In this document: one piece after another, positions 25,671 to 35,080 of the stretch
Layout of the letters: the number at the start of each line of letters is the position of its first letter
Position numbering within the stretch: the stretch's first letter is position 1
Translations under genes and position numbers: made by a program
Source: Nostocales cyanobacterium LEGE 12452
GTDB lineage: Bacteria > Cyanobacteriota > Cyanobacteriia > Cyanobacteriales > Nostocaceae
Reading direction: 5' to 3'
DNA: 40,345 bases
Assembly (NCBI GenBank): GCA_015206945.1
Contig: JADEXV010000042.1
Location: forward strand, 1 to 40,345
Notes under the pieces: model-generated
Told to the model about the DNA's origin: nothing
Database searches by the model: none
Seen by the model: the letters and a program-made list of their open reading frames with translations, nothing else

Positions 25671-27113
25671 GTGAAAACAGGGGTAGCTAGCCATTTAATC
25701 AAGCTTGCCTCAGTCTACGAGGCATCCGAAAGCATTAAGGTTGTTCCTATCGTAGTTAATTTTAAATTTTTAAATTGGAAAAAGTTATCGACTGGTGCTG
25801 CAATGCGTCTTTTGTCTGTGGCTCTGATTACGGGGCTTCTGAGTATTGCTGGAGAAGCTTTAGCACTTCAGAAAATAGGAAGTAATGGCCCTGAAGTTAG
25901 CAGTACCCAGAGATGTTTAAAAAAGTTAGGCTATTTTAACGGCCCAGTGACAGGTAAGTTTGCTAGCTTGACTCAAAATGCTACGATCAAATTCCAGCAA
26001 GCTAATAGAATATCGGCTGATGGAGTTGTGGGTGCTAGTACTCAACGTGCCTTGCAACGAGCGTGTCAGAGTAGAAGTTCTAATAGAAATATCGGTAGCG
26101 CATCGCGTAGGCGCAGCCAGCCGCAGGCATCGCCAGTTGGTCAATATCCTACTCTTTCTCAAGGCAAAACTGGTGCAGCCGTCACAAGATTACAACAGCG
26201 TCTACGGCAGTTAGGCTACTTTAATACTAATCCCACTGGGAATTTTGGACGAATTACTAAAGATGCTGTAATCGCATTCCAGCGAAGTTATCGCATAACT
26301 GCAAACGGGATTGTGAATCGACAAACTTGGAACGCACTAATGGGTTCCTCTCCGACTCCAGGAAGATCGAGTCTTTCCAGTCAACAAGTGAGAGAACTAC
26401 AAGTGCGTTTGCGGCAGCTAGGTTATTTAAATGCTGATGCCACTGGGAATGTTGGCCCAATGACTAGAGAAGCTGTAATTGCATTCCAGCGAAATAATGG
26501 ACTACCTGTTGATGGCATTGCTAATGCCCTAGTTTTGGACTCAGTGCGTAGAGCCTCTACAGGTGGTATTCAACAACCAGCTAGAAATTATCTAACTGTA
26601 GGCGATCGCGGAGAAAATGTCAGAGTAGTTCAAGAGCGTTTGGCGCAGTTGGGTTTCTCTAATGCTAATCCTGATGGACTTTTCAACGATTACACCAGAC
26701 AATCTGTGGCTGCATTCCAGCAATATTCTCGAATTAATTCCACTGGAAATGTAGATTGGCAAACTTGGGAAGCATTGGGGTTAAATGGTTCAATGGGGGG
26801 CAATTATACTGAGAATAATGATTATGTATTAGCTGACACTAACCGCTATGCATTACCTCCTGCAAATGACTATGTAGTACCTGTTACCAATGGCAATACA
26901 TTAGTTGCTAATAATCCTTACAGAGTAATAATTCCCATTTCTAGTAATGATACTCTAAGTAAAGTGCAACAATATATACCCACCGCTGTCGCGGAGCAAT
27001 CTGGTCTAGGGGATTATGTGAATGCTGGAGCATTTAGCGATCGCGCCCAAGCAGAAACGCTAACGAAAAGGCTCCGCTCGTTAGGTCTGGATGCACGGGT
27101 AAAATACAATTGA
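25671..27113 (+). CDS. Peptidoglycan-binding protein with four PG_binding_1 domains and SPOR end
   Basis: 480 residues from GTG at 25671. The longer N-terminus with LASVYEA and FKFLNWKKLS fits the cyanobacterial family; an ATG at 25803 gives a typical signal peptide by itself (ends EALA). Four peptidoglycan-binding repeats (about 66-131, 160-222, 236-293, 305-370) share LGYFN/LGYLN, TG.FG..T..AVI.FQ and G..T patterns. A linker follows, then a SPOR-like end (DYVNAGAFSDRAQAETLTKR, about 445-480) that binds denuded glycan strands at septa. No catalytic domain is seen. A family A repeat encodes RRRSQPQAS in the first linker. Confidence 0.88.
   Translation: MKTGVASHLIKLASVYEASESIKVVPIVVNFKFLNWKKLSTGAAMRLLSVALITGLLSIAGEALALQKIGSNGPEVSSTQRCLKKLGYFNGPVTGKFASLTQNATIKFQQANRISADGVVGASTQRALQRACQSRSSNRNIGSASRRRSQPQASPVGQYPTLSQGKTGAAVTRLQQRLRQLGYFNTNPTGNFGRITKDAVIAFQRSYRITANGIVNRQTWNALMGSSPTPGRSSLSSQQVRELQVRLRQLGYLNADATGNVGPMTREAVIAFQRNNGLPVDGIANALVLDSVRRASTGGIQQPARNYLTVGDRGENVRVVQERLAQLGFSNANPDGLFNDYTRQSVAAFQQYSRINSTGNVDWQTWEALGLNGSMGGNYTENNDYVLADTNRYALPPANDYVVPVTNGNTLVANNPYRVIIPISSNDTLSKVQQYIPTAVAEQSGLGDYVNAGAFSDRAQAETLTKRLRSLGLDARVKYN
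26105..26133 (+). repeat. Small dispersed repeat, family A (diverged), in frame
   Basis: 29 bases starting gcgtaggcgcagccagcc match 35397-35425 at 24 of 29 positions. They encode part of SRRRSQPQAS in the linker between the first two peptidoglycan-binding domains. Confidence 0.6.
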
Positions 27114-27126
27114 AGAAGAATACAGA

Positions 27127-27156
27127 ATTCAGAATTCAGAATTCTGAATTCTGAAT
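27127..27156. terminator. Perfect 30-base palindrome between convergent genes
   Basis: attcagaattcag and its complement form a perfect palindrome 14 bases after the peptidoglycan-binding gene and upstream of the sbcC end. It is likely a bidirectional stop or an expanded gaattc-type repeat. Related words (gaattctgactcctgactcc) recur at 27296-27322. Confidence 0.5.
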
Positions 27157-27324
27157 CAAGATTCTGGGTATTCAGATCCGCTATCTAAAAATTACGTATC
27201 ACTAAATTTTCTAATCACGCGCGAGTGTTTCACCATTTGTTCGGCATTCGACTGAGCGTTCGCACCGAAATACAACAATTGCACAGAATTCCATTCTGAA
27301 TTCTGACTCCTGACTCCTGAATTC

Positions 27325-30300
27325 TTAAATTGACAAGCTCAACTGTGAACCTTCCTGAGTTTTATTAACCTCAATCCTGGCTTGGAAGGCTTCTTTGAGG
27401 TGGGGCATGTGGGTGACAGTGAGGATGCAGGCAAAATCGGAAGCGATCGCATTAATCGCTGCAATCAAGCGATCGCATCCTTCAGCATCCTGTGTACCAA
27501 AACCTTCATCCACAATCAACAATTGCAACGCCGCCCCCGCCCGTTGCGCTAATAATTTTGCCAGGGCTAAACGGATGGCAAAGTTAATTCTAAATGCTTC
27601 TCCACCAGAGTAAGTTTCATAAGATCGCGTTCCTCTAGAATCAGCAATTAAAATATCTAAGGTGTCTATCAGTTTGGCATTTTTCTTGGTTGATTTAGCA
27701 CTGCGTCCAGCTTTTTGAGTAATAAATTGTACATGAAACTGATTACCACTCAGCCGCGAAAGTAGTTGATTTGTCTCGGCTTCCAGTTGGGGTAAAACAT
27801 TTTCAATCATCAGTGCTTGGATACCATTTTTACCAAAAGCTTGCGCTAATTCCTGATAAACACGATATTCCTGTTTGCAAGATTGTAATTGCTGTTGTTG
27901 TTGGTCATATTGAATTTGCAGCGTTTCCAGTTGAAGCGCCAGCTGTTCTAAACGCCCCAACTTTGTAATTTGCTCATCGAGTTGCCGTCTGCGTATTGCT
28001 AACTGCTGCTCTAAAGCTTGAATTTGGCCAGAGGGGTTAGCTGTTGCTTGTAGTTGCTGGATAATACTTTCGATTTGTCCGCCGAGTTTTTGCCGCTCGG
28101 TTAATCTGGCGCTTCTGGATTCCTCTAACTCTTGCAACCTCGTCTGGAGTTGCGGATACTGCTGCTGGGCTGATAGCAGTTGTTGATACCGCAAATGCCA
28201 AGATTGAGCTTTCTTTGCAGCCATACGCAGATTGTTGTGCTGCTCGGAACTGTAGCCAATTTCAGTAATGTGACGCTCAAGAGCCGCGATTTGTTTAGCA
28301 CATTCAGAATCAATCTGATCTTGCTGGATTCTCGCATGTAATTGAGCAATTTGGGATTGTAATTCTGGTTTTCGGGCTAATAGTTGCGCTTGTCGCTTAG
28401 TAGCATCTTTAATTTGCCCTTGTTTAATTTCTGCCCATCGCCACCGCTCAACTTCACTCCGAGCGAGGGCATGATCTTGCTCATTATAATTCACTTGTTG
28501 CAGATATTGGTCTAGTTGCCGGAGTTCAGCTTGTTTATCGGGAGCGTAATCACCAGCTTGGAGCGATCGCTCTAAATGCTGTTTTTCAGCAGCAATTTGT
28601 TGTAACTGTTGTTGGACATCAGTTGTCGCTTCTAACTGGGCTGCCAACTGTCCCCGTTGTTCGCGTAAACCATCATAACCTGCCAATTGTTGGGATATAT
28701 CGCGATATTCCTGCCTAAGAACCTGAATTTCTCTATCAGATACAGCCATTTGTTCTCGCACTACCCAAAACTGCCCTTGAGTATCCTCCAACTCACTTTG
28801 GGTTTTTTCCACCACCCGACTCCAGTGATGTTCATCCAGTGGACGCTCACATAATGGACAAAGTGCTTCAGGATTTTGGAGCATTTGCAATTTCTGCTCT
28901 AATTCTCCCAGCAGTTTTTCATAATCCCGTTGATGAGCTTGCAGACGTTCGATAAAGTGCCGCCTTTCTTGCCCTTTTTCTTGGACTCGTTGCAGATAAA
29001 CCCGCTTTTTCTCCAGTTCTTCAATCTGGATTGCTACATCCATCACCGCTTGTTGCAGTTGCGGTTGGCGGCCGTGCTGGCGTTGCAATTGGTTCTCAGT
29101 ACTTTGGAGTTGTTCGAGTCGCGCTACCAAACCAGCATGAGTGCGATCGAGTTGGCTTTGTAAAGTTGCTCGTTGTTGCAACAAGGGAGTCACTTGCATT
29201 TGCAGTTGATCTAGACGAGCAACATGGTGACGGGCTGCGGTTAGCTGTGACAAAGCAACTTCGACTTCACCTGATTTAGTCAGAGTTTGTTGAATATCTC
29301 GCTCTTGTTGTTGCAAAGCTTCTAACTGCGCTTGGGCTTGTTGCAGTTGCCGTTCGATTTCGTGAATTTGTTTGGTAAGCTGTTGTTGCTTTTGTTGGCG
29401 ATTCTGTTGGGCGCGGGTGTATTCTTCAAATTTGACAGCAAAAGCTTCTTCTTGAGATTGTAGACTTTGATATTGGGCATATCCAGCTTTAATCTCAGCT
29501 TCTTGGTGTAATATTTTTTCTAAATCTGATAGCTGAGAGCCAATAGCTGATTGTTCTTGTTGGAGGCGATCGCAATCTTGGGTAAGATTTTGGTATTGTT
29601 GCTTTACAAAATTAAGTTGTTGTTCCCAATTTTGGCGCTGGTGCTGGACAACTTGCAAACTTTGTAATTGAATATTATCAAAAGCTTGCACCTGTTGCAG
29701 TTGGTTGAGTTCGGCTTCTAACTCCACTCTTTGCGCTTGGGTAATCTCGCGTTGTTGCAGCTGAATTTTTATTGACTCTAAAGAACGCTCTAGCTCTACT
29801 GCCCTTGCTTTGAACTGACGAGAAGATTCCTTTGCCCGTTCTTCCAAATCATCATACTGATTGAGTTTCAACAACTCCGCTAAAATTTCTTTGCGTTCTG
29901 TGGGACGCTTGAGCATGAATTCATCTGCACGGCCTTGACGTAAGTAGGCAGAATTAATAAATGTATCATAATCAAGCTTGATGTGTTCTAAAATCAAATC
30001 CTGTGTTGCTCTTACCCCTTTGCCGGTGAGGGAGCGAAACCCAGATGGTATTTCTATTTGAAATTCAAGGACGCTAGTACCTCCCCGAATTCGGGTACGA
30101 ATCACCCGATATTTTTGCTGGTTACTTTGGAAAGTAAAATCAACCCGAACTTCTTTTGCACCAGAATAGATGACATCATCTTCAACAGTGGCACGGCTTT
30201 CACCCCAAATTGCCCAAGTGATTGCTTCTAAAAGAGAAGATTTACCCGCACCATTGGAACCACAAATACAAGCCGTATGCAAACCACCAAAATCTAAAGT

Positions 30301-30351
30301 TGCATCACGGTAACTGAGGAAGTTTTTGAGGATAAGTTGTACTGGGATCAT
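27325..30351 (-). CDS. sbcC: SbcC/Rad50-type exonuclease ATPase subunit
   Basis: 1008 residues. Walker A GSNGAGKSSLLEAI near 33-46, long Gln/Glu-rich coiled coils, a zinc hook CPLCERP near 499-505, second coiled coil, then an ABC signature YSGGEAFRINFAIRLALAKL and Walker B LQLLIVDEGFGTQD. With SbcD (Mre11) it opens hairpins and processes DNA ends. No sbcD lies beside it in this window. Both coils are very rich in Gln (CAA/CAG runs), which may simplify their composition. It is convergent with the peptidoglycan-binding gene. Confidence 0.95.
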   Translation of the reverse strand: MIPVQLILKNFLSYRDATLDFGGLHTACICGSNGAGKSSLLEAITWAIWGESRATVEDDVIYSGAKEVRVDFTFQSNQQKYRVIRTRIRGGTSVLEFQIEIPSGFRSLTGKGVRATQDLILEHIKLDYDTFINSAYLRQGRADEFMLKRPTERKEILAELLKLNQYDDLEERAKESSRQFKARAVELERSLESIKIQLQQREITQAQRVELEAELNQLQQVQAFDNIQLQSLQVVQHQRQNWEQQLNFVKQQYQNLTQDCDRLQQEQSAIGSQLSDLEKILHQEAEIKAGYAQYQSLQSQEEAFAVKFEEYTRAQQNRQQKQQQLTKQIHEIERQLQQAQAQLEALQQQERDIQQTLTKSGEVEVALSQLTAARHHVARLDQLQMQVTPLLQQRATLQSQLDRTHAGLVARLEQLQSTENQLQRQHGRQPQLQQAVMDVAIQIEELEKKRVYLQRVQEKGQERRHFIERLQAHQRDYEKLLGELEQKLQMLQNPEALCPLCERPLDEHHWSRVVEKTQSELEDTQGQFWVVREQMAVSDREIQVLRQEYRDISQQLAGYDGLREQRGQLAAQLEATTDVQQQLQQIAAEKQHLERSLQAGDYAPDKQAELRQLDQYLQQVNYNEQDHALARSEVERWRWAEIKQGQIKDATKRQAQLLARKPELQSQIAQLHARIQQDQIDSECAKQIAALERHITEIGYSSEQHNNLRMAAKKAQSWHLRYQQLLSAQQQYPQLQTRLQELEESRSARLTERQKLGGQIESIIQQLQATANPSGQIQALEQQLAIRRRQLDEQITKLGRLEQLALQLETLQIQYDQQQQQLQSCKQEYRVYQELAQAFGKNGIQALMIENVLPQLEAETNQLLSRLSGNQFHVQFITQKAGRSAKSTKKNAKLIDTLDILIADSRGTRSYETYSGGEAFRINFAIRLALAKLLAQRAGAALQLLIVDEGFGTQDAEGCDRLIAAINAIASDFACILTVTHMPHLKEAFQARIEVNKTQEGSQLSLSI

Positions 30352-30661
30352 TCACGCTATAGCGCCACATCTACTTTTAATAATTAACAGTACAGATGCA
30401 CTGTTTGTTAGTTTAGCTATCTAGATATCAGGTTTCTAGTCTTGAAGACACCAAATTTACAAAAATTTACAATACTATCAGTCAATTTTTCTTATTGCAT
30501 GAAAAAGTTTTACTGTCTTCGGAGAAAAATAAAACTCTCCAGGAGACTTTTGTTATTTCTTTCTGTTGTCTGAGAAGAAAACATTCTTTTTTGATTTGTG
30601 AGAATTGAAAGTTACAGATCACTGACTTTTTAAAGAAGTCGGGGATCTTGTTTCTTGGGAA
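30352..30661. other. Intergenic region upstream of sbcC
   Basis: About 310 AT-rich bases between sbcC and the transposase fragment. It should hold the sbcC promoter. An aagaagtcgggg-type word near 30636 resembles the hairpin arm at 22912-22924. No gene is seen. Confidence 0.5.
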
Positions 30662-30991
30662 TTATTTAGGATTGTTATTGGCTAGTTGCGTAGGCGTAGC
30701 CCGCCTTAGACATCGCGATCGCTTCATTTCAGTCAGACGTTCGTAATCTTTACTCAAACGATGGTACTGATTAAACCAACCGAATGTTCTTTCTACTACC
30801 CAACGCTTGGGTAAAACTTCAAATTCTTTATCAGTACGGCGCATAACCTCAACATGAGCTTGAATCATTAACCAAACAGCCAGCGCAAACTTATCGCCGT
30901 TATACCCCGAGTCAACCCACATGACTTCAACTTTTTCCAATAATTCTGGGCGTTCTTCCACCAGTTCCATCAAGGCATACGCTGCAAGCAC
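30662..30991 (-). pseudogene. C-terminal fragment of an IS5-family transposase
   Basis: 109 residues. WVDSGYNGDKFA carries the second catalytic Asp and VVERTFGWFNQYHRLSKDYE the catalytic Glu of IS5-family DDE transposases. The N-terminal part with the first Asp is missing; the upstream sequence instead contains a dispersed repeat. The normal C-terminal end is replaced by RCLRRATPTQ, encoded by a family A repeat. It is therefore a dead relic with damage on both sides. Confidence 0.85.
30688..30716. repeat. Small dispersed repeat, family A, in a transposase relic
   Basis: 29 bases starting gcgtaggcgtagcccgcc, two mismatches to 35397-35425. It is read in another frame than the copies at 10073 and 35397. 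Confidence 0.8.
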
Positions 30992-31323
30992 TCTTTCAGG
31001 AGCAGGTGTCAGTCAAATAGCGATCGCTTCCAGCGGGCGGTTAGGCATCGCAACTGGGCTATCCCGCACTACAGGACACGGACTAATATTCAGTCCCTAA
31101 CAACAACTTTAAATGCTTGGAAAGAGGTGTCCAAAAGTACAAACTTCAAAGACTGTTAAAAAATTGGTGTTGTTAGATTCGCATGATGGATGATGATACC
31201 ATGCTAGAAGGAGCGGTGGAAGCCGCAGTCTTTCTTCAAGAGAGCAGCTAAATTTCTTTGCCCTAACTTAGATCGATTGTCCAAGGTTTTTCAGATCGTG
31301 GAAAACCATAAGGAGAAATCCCA
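30992..31323. other. Intergenic region with repeat
   Basis: About 330 bases. The left part should have held the lost N-terminal part of the transposase gene but contains a family C repeat (31020-31051). The right part leads to the SDR gene, with an AAGGAGAAATCCC ribosome site at its end. A 22-codon frame at 31183-31251 is not convincing. Confidence 0.5.
31020..31051. repeat. Small dispersed repeat, family C
   Basis: 32 bases (gcgatcgcttccagcgggcg at the left), 25 of 32 identical to 38382-38413, with a similar flank (aactg.gct) on the right. Confidence 0.65.
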
Positions 31324-32061
31324 ATGAACTACGACATCAAAGACAAAACCATTTTGGTTACGGGCGCAAATCGCGGCATCGGCAAGGCGATAGTTGAGTC
31401 GTTTATTGAACACGGAGCCACCAAAGTCTATGCGGCTGTTCGTCAGATCAACAGTGTCTCCTCATTGGTTGAACAATACGGCTTACGGGTAGTACCAATT
31501 CAGGTTGATTTAGGCGATCCCCAATCTATTGTTGCTGCTGCTCAAACTGCCCCAGATGTGCAAATAGTTATCAATAATGCAGGAGTCTTTCAAGCTGGAA
31601 CTCCCTTAGCTGAGGATGCGATCGCCGCTCTCGAATTTCAGATGAACATCAATGTATATGGATTGATCTACATGGCTCAGGCGTTTGCCCCGGTACTTAA
31701 AGCCAATGGAGGTGGTGTCTTTGCCCAAATCAATTCTGTTGCTTCGCTCAAAGGTTTCCCCGACTCTGCTACTTACTGTGCCTCAAAAGCTGCGGCCTAT
31801 TCAATCACCCAGGCATTACGAGAACTATTGAGTGAGCAGGACACGCTTGTGCTAAGTGTTCACCCTGGCCCGATTGCCACGGATATGAGCGATGCGGCAG
31901 GAATGAGTGAGGTTGCACAGCCACCTGCACTTGTGGCAGACGGGATAATAAAAGCTCTCAAAGCTGGGGATTTTCACGTCTTCCCTGACTTGATAGCTAA
32001 ACAAATGGGCGATGCTTATAAGAGCTTTGCGGAAAATGTCGTTGAGGTACCATCAAGTTAA
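31324..32061 (+). CDS. Short-chain dehydrogenase/reductase
   Basis: 245 residues of the classical SDR family. TGANRGIG (13-20) binds NAD(P), NNAG (84-87) supports the fold, and the catalytic set is S138, Y151 and K155 (YCASK). A basic residue R40 after the second strand hints at NADPH. The late [11 protein letters not shown] segment is typical. AAGGAG precedes the ATG. The substrate is unknown. The glutathione S-transferase gene follows after 150 bases on the same strand, so both may serve detoxification. Confidence 0.93.
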   Translation: MNYDIKDKTILVTGANRGIGKAIVESFIEHGATKVYAAVRQINSVSSLVEQYGLRVVPIQVDLGDPQSIVAAAQTAPDVQIVINNAGVFQAGTPLAEDAIAALEFQMNINVYGLIYMAQAFAPVLKANGGGVFAQINSVASLKGFPDSATYCASKAAAYSITQALRELLSEQDTLVLSVHPGPIATDMSDAAGMSEVAQPPALVADGIIKALKAGDFHVFPDLIAKQMGDAYKSFAENVVEVPSS

Positions 32062-32211
32062 TGACATTGCAGGGTAATGCTTTAGACAAGGGTATCTGGG
32101 TATTAAACAGCAAGCCCAAACTCTTCTCGATTGATGAACAAACCAATCACAGTATCATGGTTCAAATCCATTAAAAATAGGAACTCACAATACTGAATTT
32201 ATAGCAACGAT

Positions 32212-32820
32212 ATGGCACGAATCTTATACTATGCACAGCGTTCACCTTACGCTCGTAAAGTGAGAATTGTCCTAGCAGAGAAGCAACTAGCTTACGAACC
32301 CAAAGAAACAGACATTAACAATAAACCTCCAGAATTTCTGAGTTTATCTCCCATTGGGAAAGTTCCCGTATTGGTGGATGAAAATGGTCTCGTTTTTTGG
32401 GATTCAACGCTGATTGTGGAGTATCTAGACGAGACTTATCCTGAGCCGAGTTTTTATCCAGGCTTGCGCATTGAGCGTTTGTGCTGTCGTCAGGGGGAAG
32501 AGTTAGCAGACAGTTTGATAGATAATGTTGTGGGATTGTGGTACGAAACCCGTAAAGGAAACCAAGCTGATTTTGGCACCCAAGCTAAATATCAGTCCAG
32601 CATTAATCGCCTTTTAGGTGTTTTTGAGCAAAAGTTGACGAAATCAGGCTACCTATTAAATGAAACTCTAAGTGCTGTAGATGTTGCAGCTATATCAGGG
32701 TTGGGTTACTACAGCCTAAGATTTGGCAATTATTGGCAGCAAGAGTATCCTAAACTGAGGCAATGGTTTGAGCTATTGCATCAACGTAAATCGGTTGACT
32801 CTACCATGCCAAAAGTATAA
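32212..32820 (+). CDS. Glutathione S-transferase-like protein
   Basis: 202 residues. N-terminal thioredoxin fold with SPYARKVRIVLAEKQ (11-25), GKVPVL cis-Pro loop (about 49-54) and DSTLIVEYLDE (64-74) that holds the glutathione gamma-glutamyl group. An all-helical C-terminal domain has the usual N-cap motif SAVDVAA. It conjugates glutathione to electrophiles or acts as a peroxidase or reductase. It is distinct from the second GST at 36023-36694. Confidence 0.9.
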   Translation: MARILYYAQRSPYARKVRIVLAEKQLAYEPKETDINNKPPEFLSLSPIGKVPVLVDENGLVFWDSTLIVEYLDETYPEPSFYPGLRIERLCCRQGEELADSLIDNVVGLWYETRKGNQADFGTQAKYQSSINRLLGVFEQKLTKSGYLLNETLSAVDVAAISGLGYYSLRFGNYWQQEYPKLRQWFELLHQRKSVDSTMPKV

Positions 32821-33138
32821 AGCAATTTAGCTTACTTTAATCACTTGAGTTTAGAGCGCTACAATTATTTACGCCTTCTCTACGAGACGGGCAAAGGACA
32901 TTGTACAGGGCGACTGCGGATCTCGTAGTTGATGGTTTATAACTGTTGAAATACTTATCTTATATAGATTTTCGCATTTTCTGTTCCCTTTTTTTTGATT
33001 TCTTTGTAAGAAATTTGGGAAAAGACCTTAAAAAGATGCGAGTCCACGAAATTATGACCAAGTAACTCTTAGGGAGTTGTCTATCTGTTATTATCAGTTC
33101 TGTTCGAGTCAGACAGAAATTATTCTTGGAGATAAACG
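32821..33138. other. Intergenic region upstream of the PfkB kinase gene
   Basis: About 318 bases. A partial family B-like word (cttctctacgagacg) lies near 32874-32888. The rest is AT-rich, with a TTGGAG ribosome site just before the kinase ATG. No ORF. Confidence 0.5.
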
Positions 33139-34128
33139 ATGGGCAAGAAATATGATGTTTATGGTGTCGGTAATGCCTTAGTAGATATAGAATACGAAGT
33201 ATCTTCAGAGTTACTACAAGAGTTAAAGATTGATAAAGGTGTAATGACGCTCCTAGATGAAGATAGTCAAAATCATATTTTGGAAAATCTCAAAAATCTT
33301 CATTGCCATAAAAGTTGTGGAGGGTCAGCTGCTAACACAATGGTGGCAATTAGTCAATTAGGAGGAAAAGCTTTTTATTCCTGTAAAGTGGCTAATGATG
33401 AATTTGGAGACTTTTACATCGAAGATTTACTTAACTTTCAGGTAAATACCAACCTAAAAAATAGTGACCGCCAATCAGGAATTACAGGTAAATGTTTGGT
33501 GTTAGTAACTCCCGATGCAGATCGTACCATGAATACGTTTTTGGGAATTACTGGGGAATTTTCTACACAAGAATTAGTATCATCAGCGATTGCTGATTCA
33601 GAATATGTATATATCGAAGGATATTTAGTGGCTTCTCCTACAGCAAAAGAAGCAGCTATAAAGGCTAGAGAAATAGCTGAAAAAGCGGGAGTAAAAACCA
33701 CCATGTCCTTATCTGATTACAACATGGTGAAGTTTTTTAAAGATGGTCTATTAGACATCATTGGGACTGGTTTAGAATTGATTTTTGCTAATGAAAGTGA
33801 AGTATTAGAACTAGCAGATACAGAAGATTTTCAAGTAGCTGTAAACAAACTAAAAACCCTGAGTAAAAAATTTGCCATTACTCGCGGTGCCAAGGGTTCA
33901 GTAGTATTTGATGGTCAGAAATTAATCGAAATCACTGCACCTCAAGTAGAAGCTGTAGATACAGTGGGAGCAGGGGATATGTATGCAGGAGCTTTCCTCT
34001 ATGGAATTACCCAAGGTATGAGCTATGAAGAAGCCGGAAAATTAGCATCGGCCGCAGCTTCTAAGATTGTTACATTCTATGGACCAAGATTAAAAACTGA
34101 GGAATTAAAGGCATTAGTTACTGCTTAG
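33139..34128 (+). CDS. PfkB-family kinase, adenosine-kinase-like
   Basis: 329 residues. N-terminal GNALVDIEYE, the PfkB signature GGSAANTMVAISQLGGKAFY (61-80) and the C-terminal DTVGAGDMYAGAF with catalytic base D280 and the anion hole GAGD. The start MGKKYDVYGVGNALVDI resembles adenosine kinase-like sugar/nucleoside kinases of bacteria. It phosphorylates a nucleoside or sugar hydroxyl with ATP; adenosine is the best guess. It stands alone, with transposase relics downstream. Confidence 0.9.
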   Translation: MGKKYDVYGVGNALVDIEYEVSSELLQELKIDKGVMTLLDEDSQNHILENLKNLHCHKSCGGSAANTMVAISQLGGKAFYSCKVANDEFGDFYIEDLLNFQVNTNLKNSDRQSGITGKCLVLVTPDADRTMNTFLGITGEFSTQELVSSAIADSEYVYIEGYLVASPTAKEAAIKAREIAEKAGVKTTMSLSDYNMVKFFKDGLLDIIGTGLELIFANESEVLELADTEDFQVAVNKLKTLSKKFAITRGAKGSVVFDGQKLIEITAPQVEAVDTVGAGDMYAGAFLYGITQGMSYEEAGKLASAAASKIVTFYGPRLKTEELKALVTA

Positions 34129-34368
34129 AGAGTGTTTGAAAAGTTTTGAGAGGTCAAATTTTATGCCAAATATAAGCCTTCGTAACCAGCTATTTATTGC
34201 ACTCACCACATCTAAAGCTTGGATAAGGTTGAGTGGGGTAAGTAAATACCCAATGTGTAAAGAGATATGGCAAGTCATTAACAATGATGATACTTTTAGC
34301 TTCACTTATACAAAACCTCTAGGACGAGTTATAGGCGAGGAAGTATTGACATAGCGTTCGTTTATAAG

Positions 34369-34616
34369 CGATCGCTACTCATTGAAACTCTCGAAAAAAT
34401 TCCCAATATCAAAGAAGAGAATCAATCAAAATACTATCAAATTTCAGCAACTGTTACTGAAATAAAGATGTTATTGACCAAGAAATCTTAAGTGCAGGAA
34501 GGTTTATAATTGCTACAAATGTTTTGTCAGATCAAGAACTGAGCAATGAGAAAATGCTGTCTGAATATAAAGCGCAGCAATCATGTGAAAGAGGGTTTAG
34601 TTTTCTATCAAGTTGA
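34369..34616 (+). pseudogene. Frameshifted IS1634-like transposase fragment
   Basis: Frame one (34369-34491) reads LLIETLEKIPNIKEENQSKY and frame three (34467-34616) reads DQEILSAGRFIIATNVLSDQ then EYKAQQSCERGFSFL. The last block is characteristic of the C-terminal half of IS1634/IS4-like transposases. The two parts need a frameshift, and both ends are missing. The broken end abuts the carbonic anhydrase fragment on the other strand. Confidence 0.75.
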
Positions 34617-34738
34617 GCATCCATGCACGTGAGAATTGCAAACCGACGAGATGGGGGTATGGTGAAATTACCTTTATCACCGAATTTATCAGTGTAACTA
34701 AGATTAGCTGCCAGAACTTCTTCTACAATTTGGCTCAT
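34610..34738 (-). pseudogene. N-terminal fragment of a beta-carbonic anhydrase
   Basis: About 43 residues from ATG at 34738: MSQIVEEVLAANLSYTDKFG then RRFAILTCMDAQLD. This matches the start of beta-class carbonic anhydrases, with C and D of the CMDxRLD zinc motif (Arg is Gln here). After LD the frame enters the reverse strand of the transposase relic, so the other zinc ligands are lost. It cannot be active. Confidence 0.75.
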
Positions 34739-34763
34739 TTTGAGTTTATGTGGGCGATCGCTA

Positions 34764-34991
34764 GTAGGGGCGCAAGGCGAATGGCACTAAGAAAACGTGA
34801 AACCTCGTCTGGGCAGGGTGTTGGGGGTAGGGTGTAGTGTTAATAAACATTCAAGCTCATGAGGTGAAACAGAGATTACTTATTCTTTATTCCCTACACC
34901 CCACACCCGAAATCCTACACCCTAAAGCCTTATAAATAATGGATTTACCCTTATCTTAGTGCCATTCGGATGCAAGTCCTTGCGCCCTTAC
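34764..34991. mobile_element. MITE-like element with nested inverted repeats
   Basis: Terminal repeats gtaggggcgcaaggcgaatg(gcactaag) at 34764-34791 and the inverse at 34955-34991 match except for a nine-base insertion in the right copy. The interior has another inverted pair (ggtgttgggggtagggtgta near 34819, ctacaccccacacccg near 34902). No transposase is encoded. Confidence 0.65.
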
Positions 34992-35030
34992 GACAGGTGT
35001 GGTTCAAATACATTAAAACTGCTGTAATTT
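34983..35030. repeat. Half copy of the palindromic repeat of 22930-23027
   Basis: acgacaggtgtggttcaaat then acattaaaactgctgtaa match the right arm of the palindrome at 22990-23027 with few changes. It abuts the right end of the MITE-like element. Confidence 0.6.
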
Positions 35031-35080
35031 GTTTTACGCAGAGGCTCAGAGAGTAGGAGTTTGAGAGAAGTTTTTGCGAT

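Larger units (their letters stand above)
34739..35080. other. Non-coding region made of mobile repeats
   Basis: About 340 bases between the carbonic anhydrase relic and the oxygenase gene, almost wholly made of the MITE-like element 34764-34991 and the palindrome half at 34983-35030. No ORF. Confidence 0.6.

Noticed and set aside
31183..31251. Short ORF MMDDDTMLEGAVEAAVFLQE...
   Set aside because: 22 codons without a known family; likely chance or a relic.
34136..34354. 72-residue plus ORF after the PfkB kinase gene
   Set aside because: Composition and position suggest part of a transposon relic. No family match was recognised, and no ribosome site.
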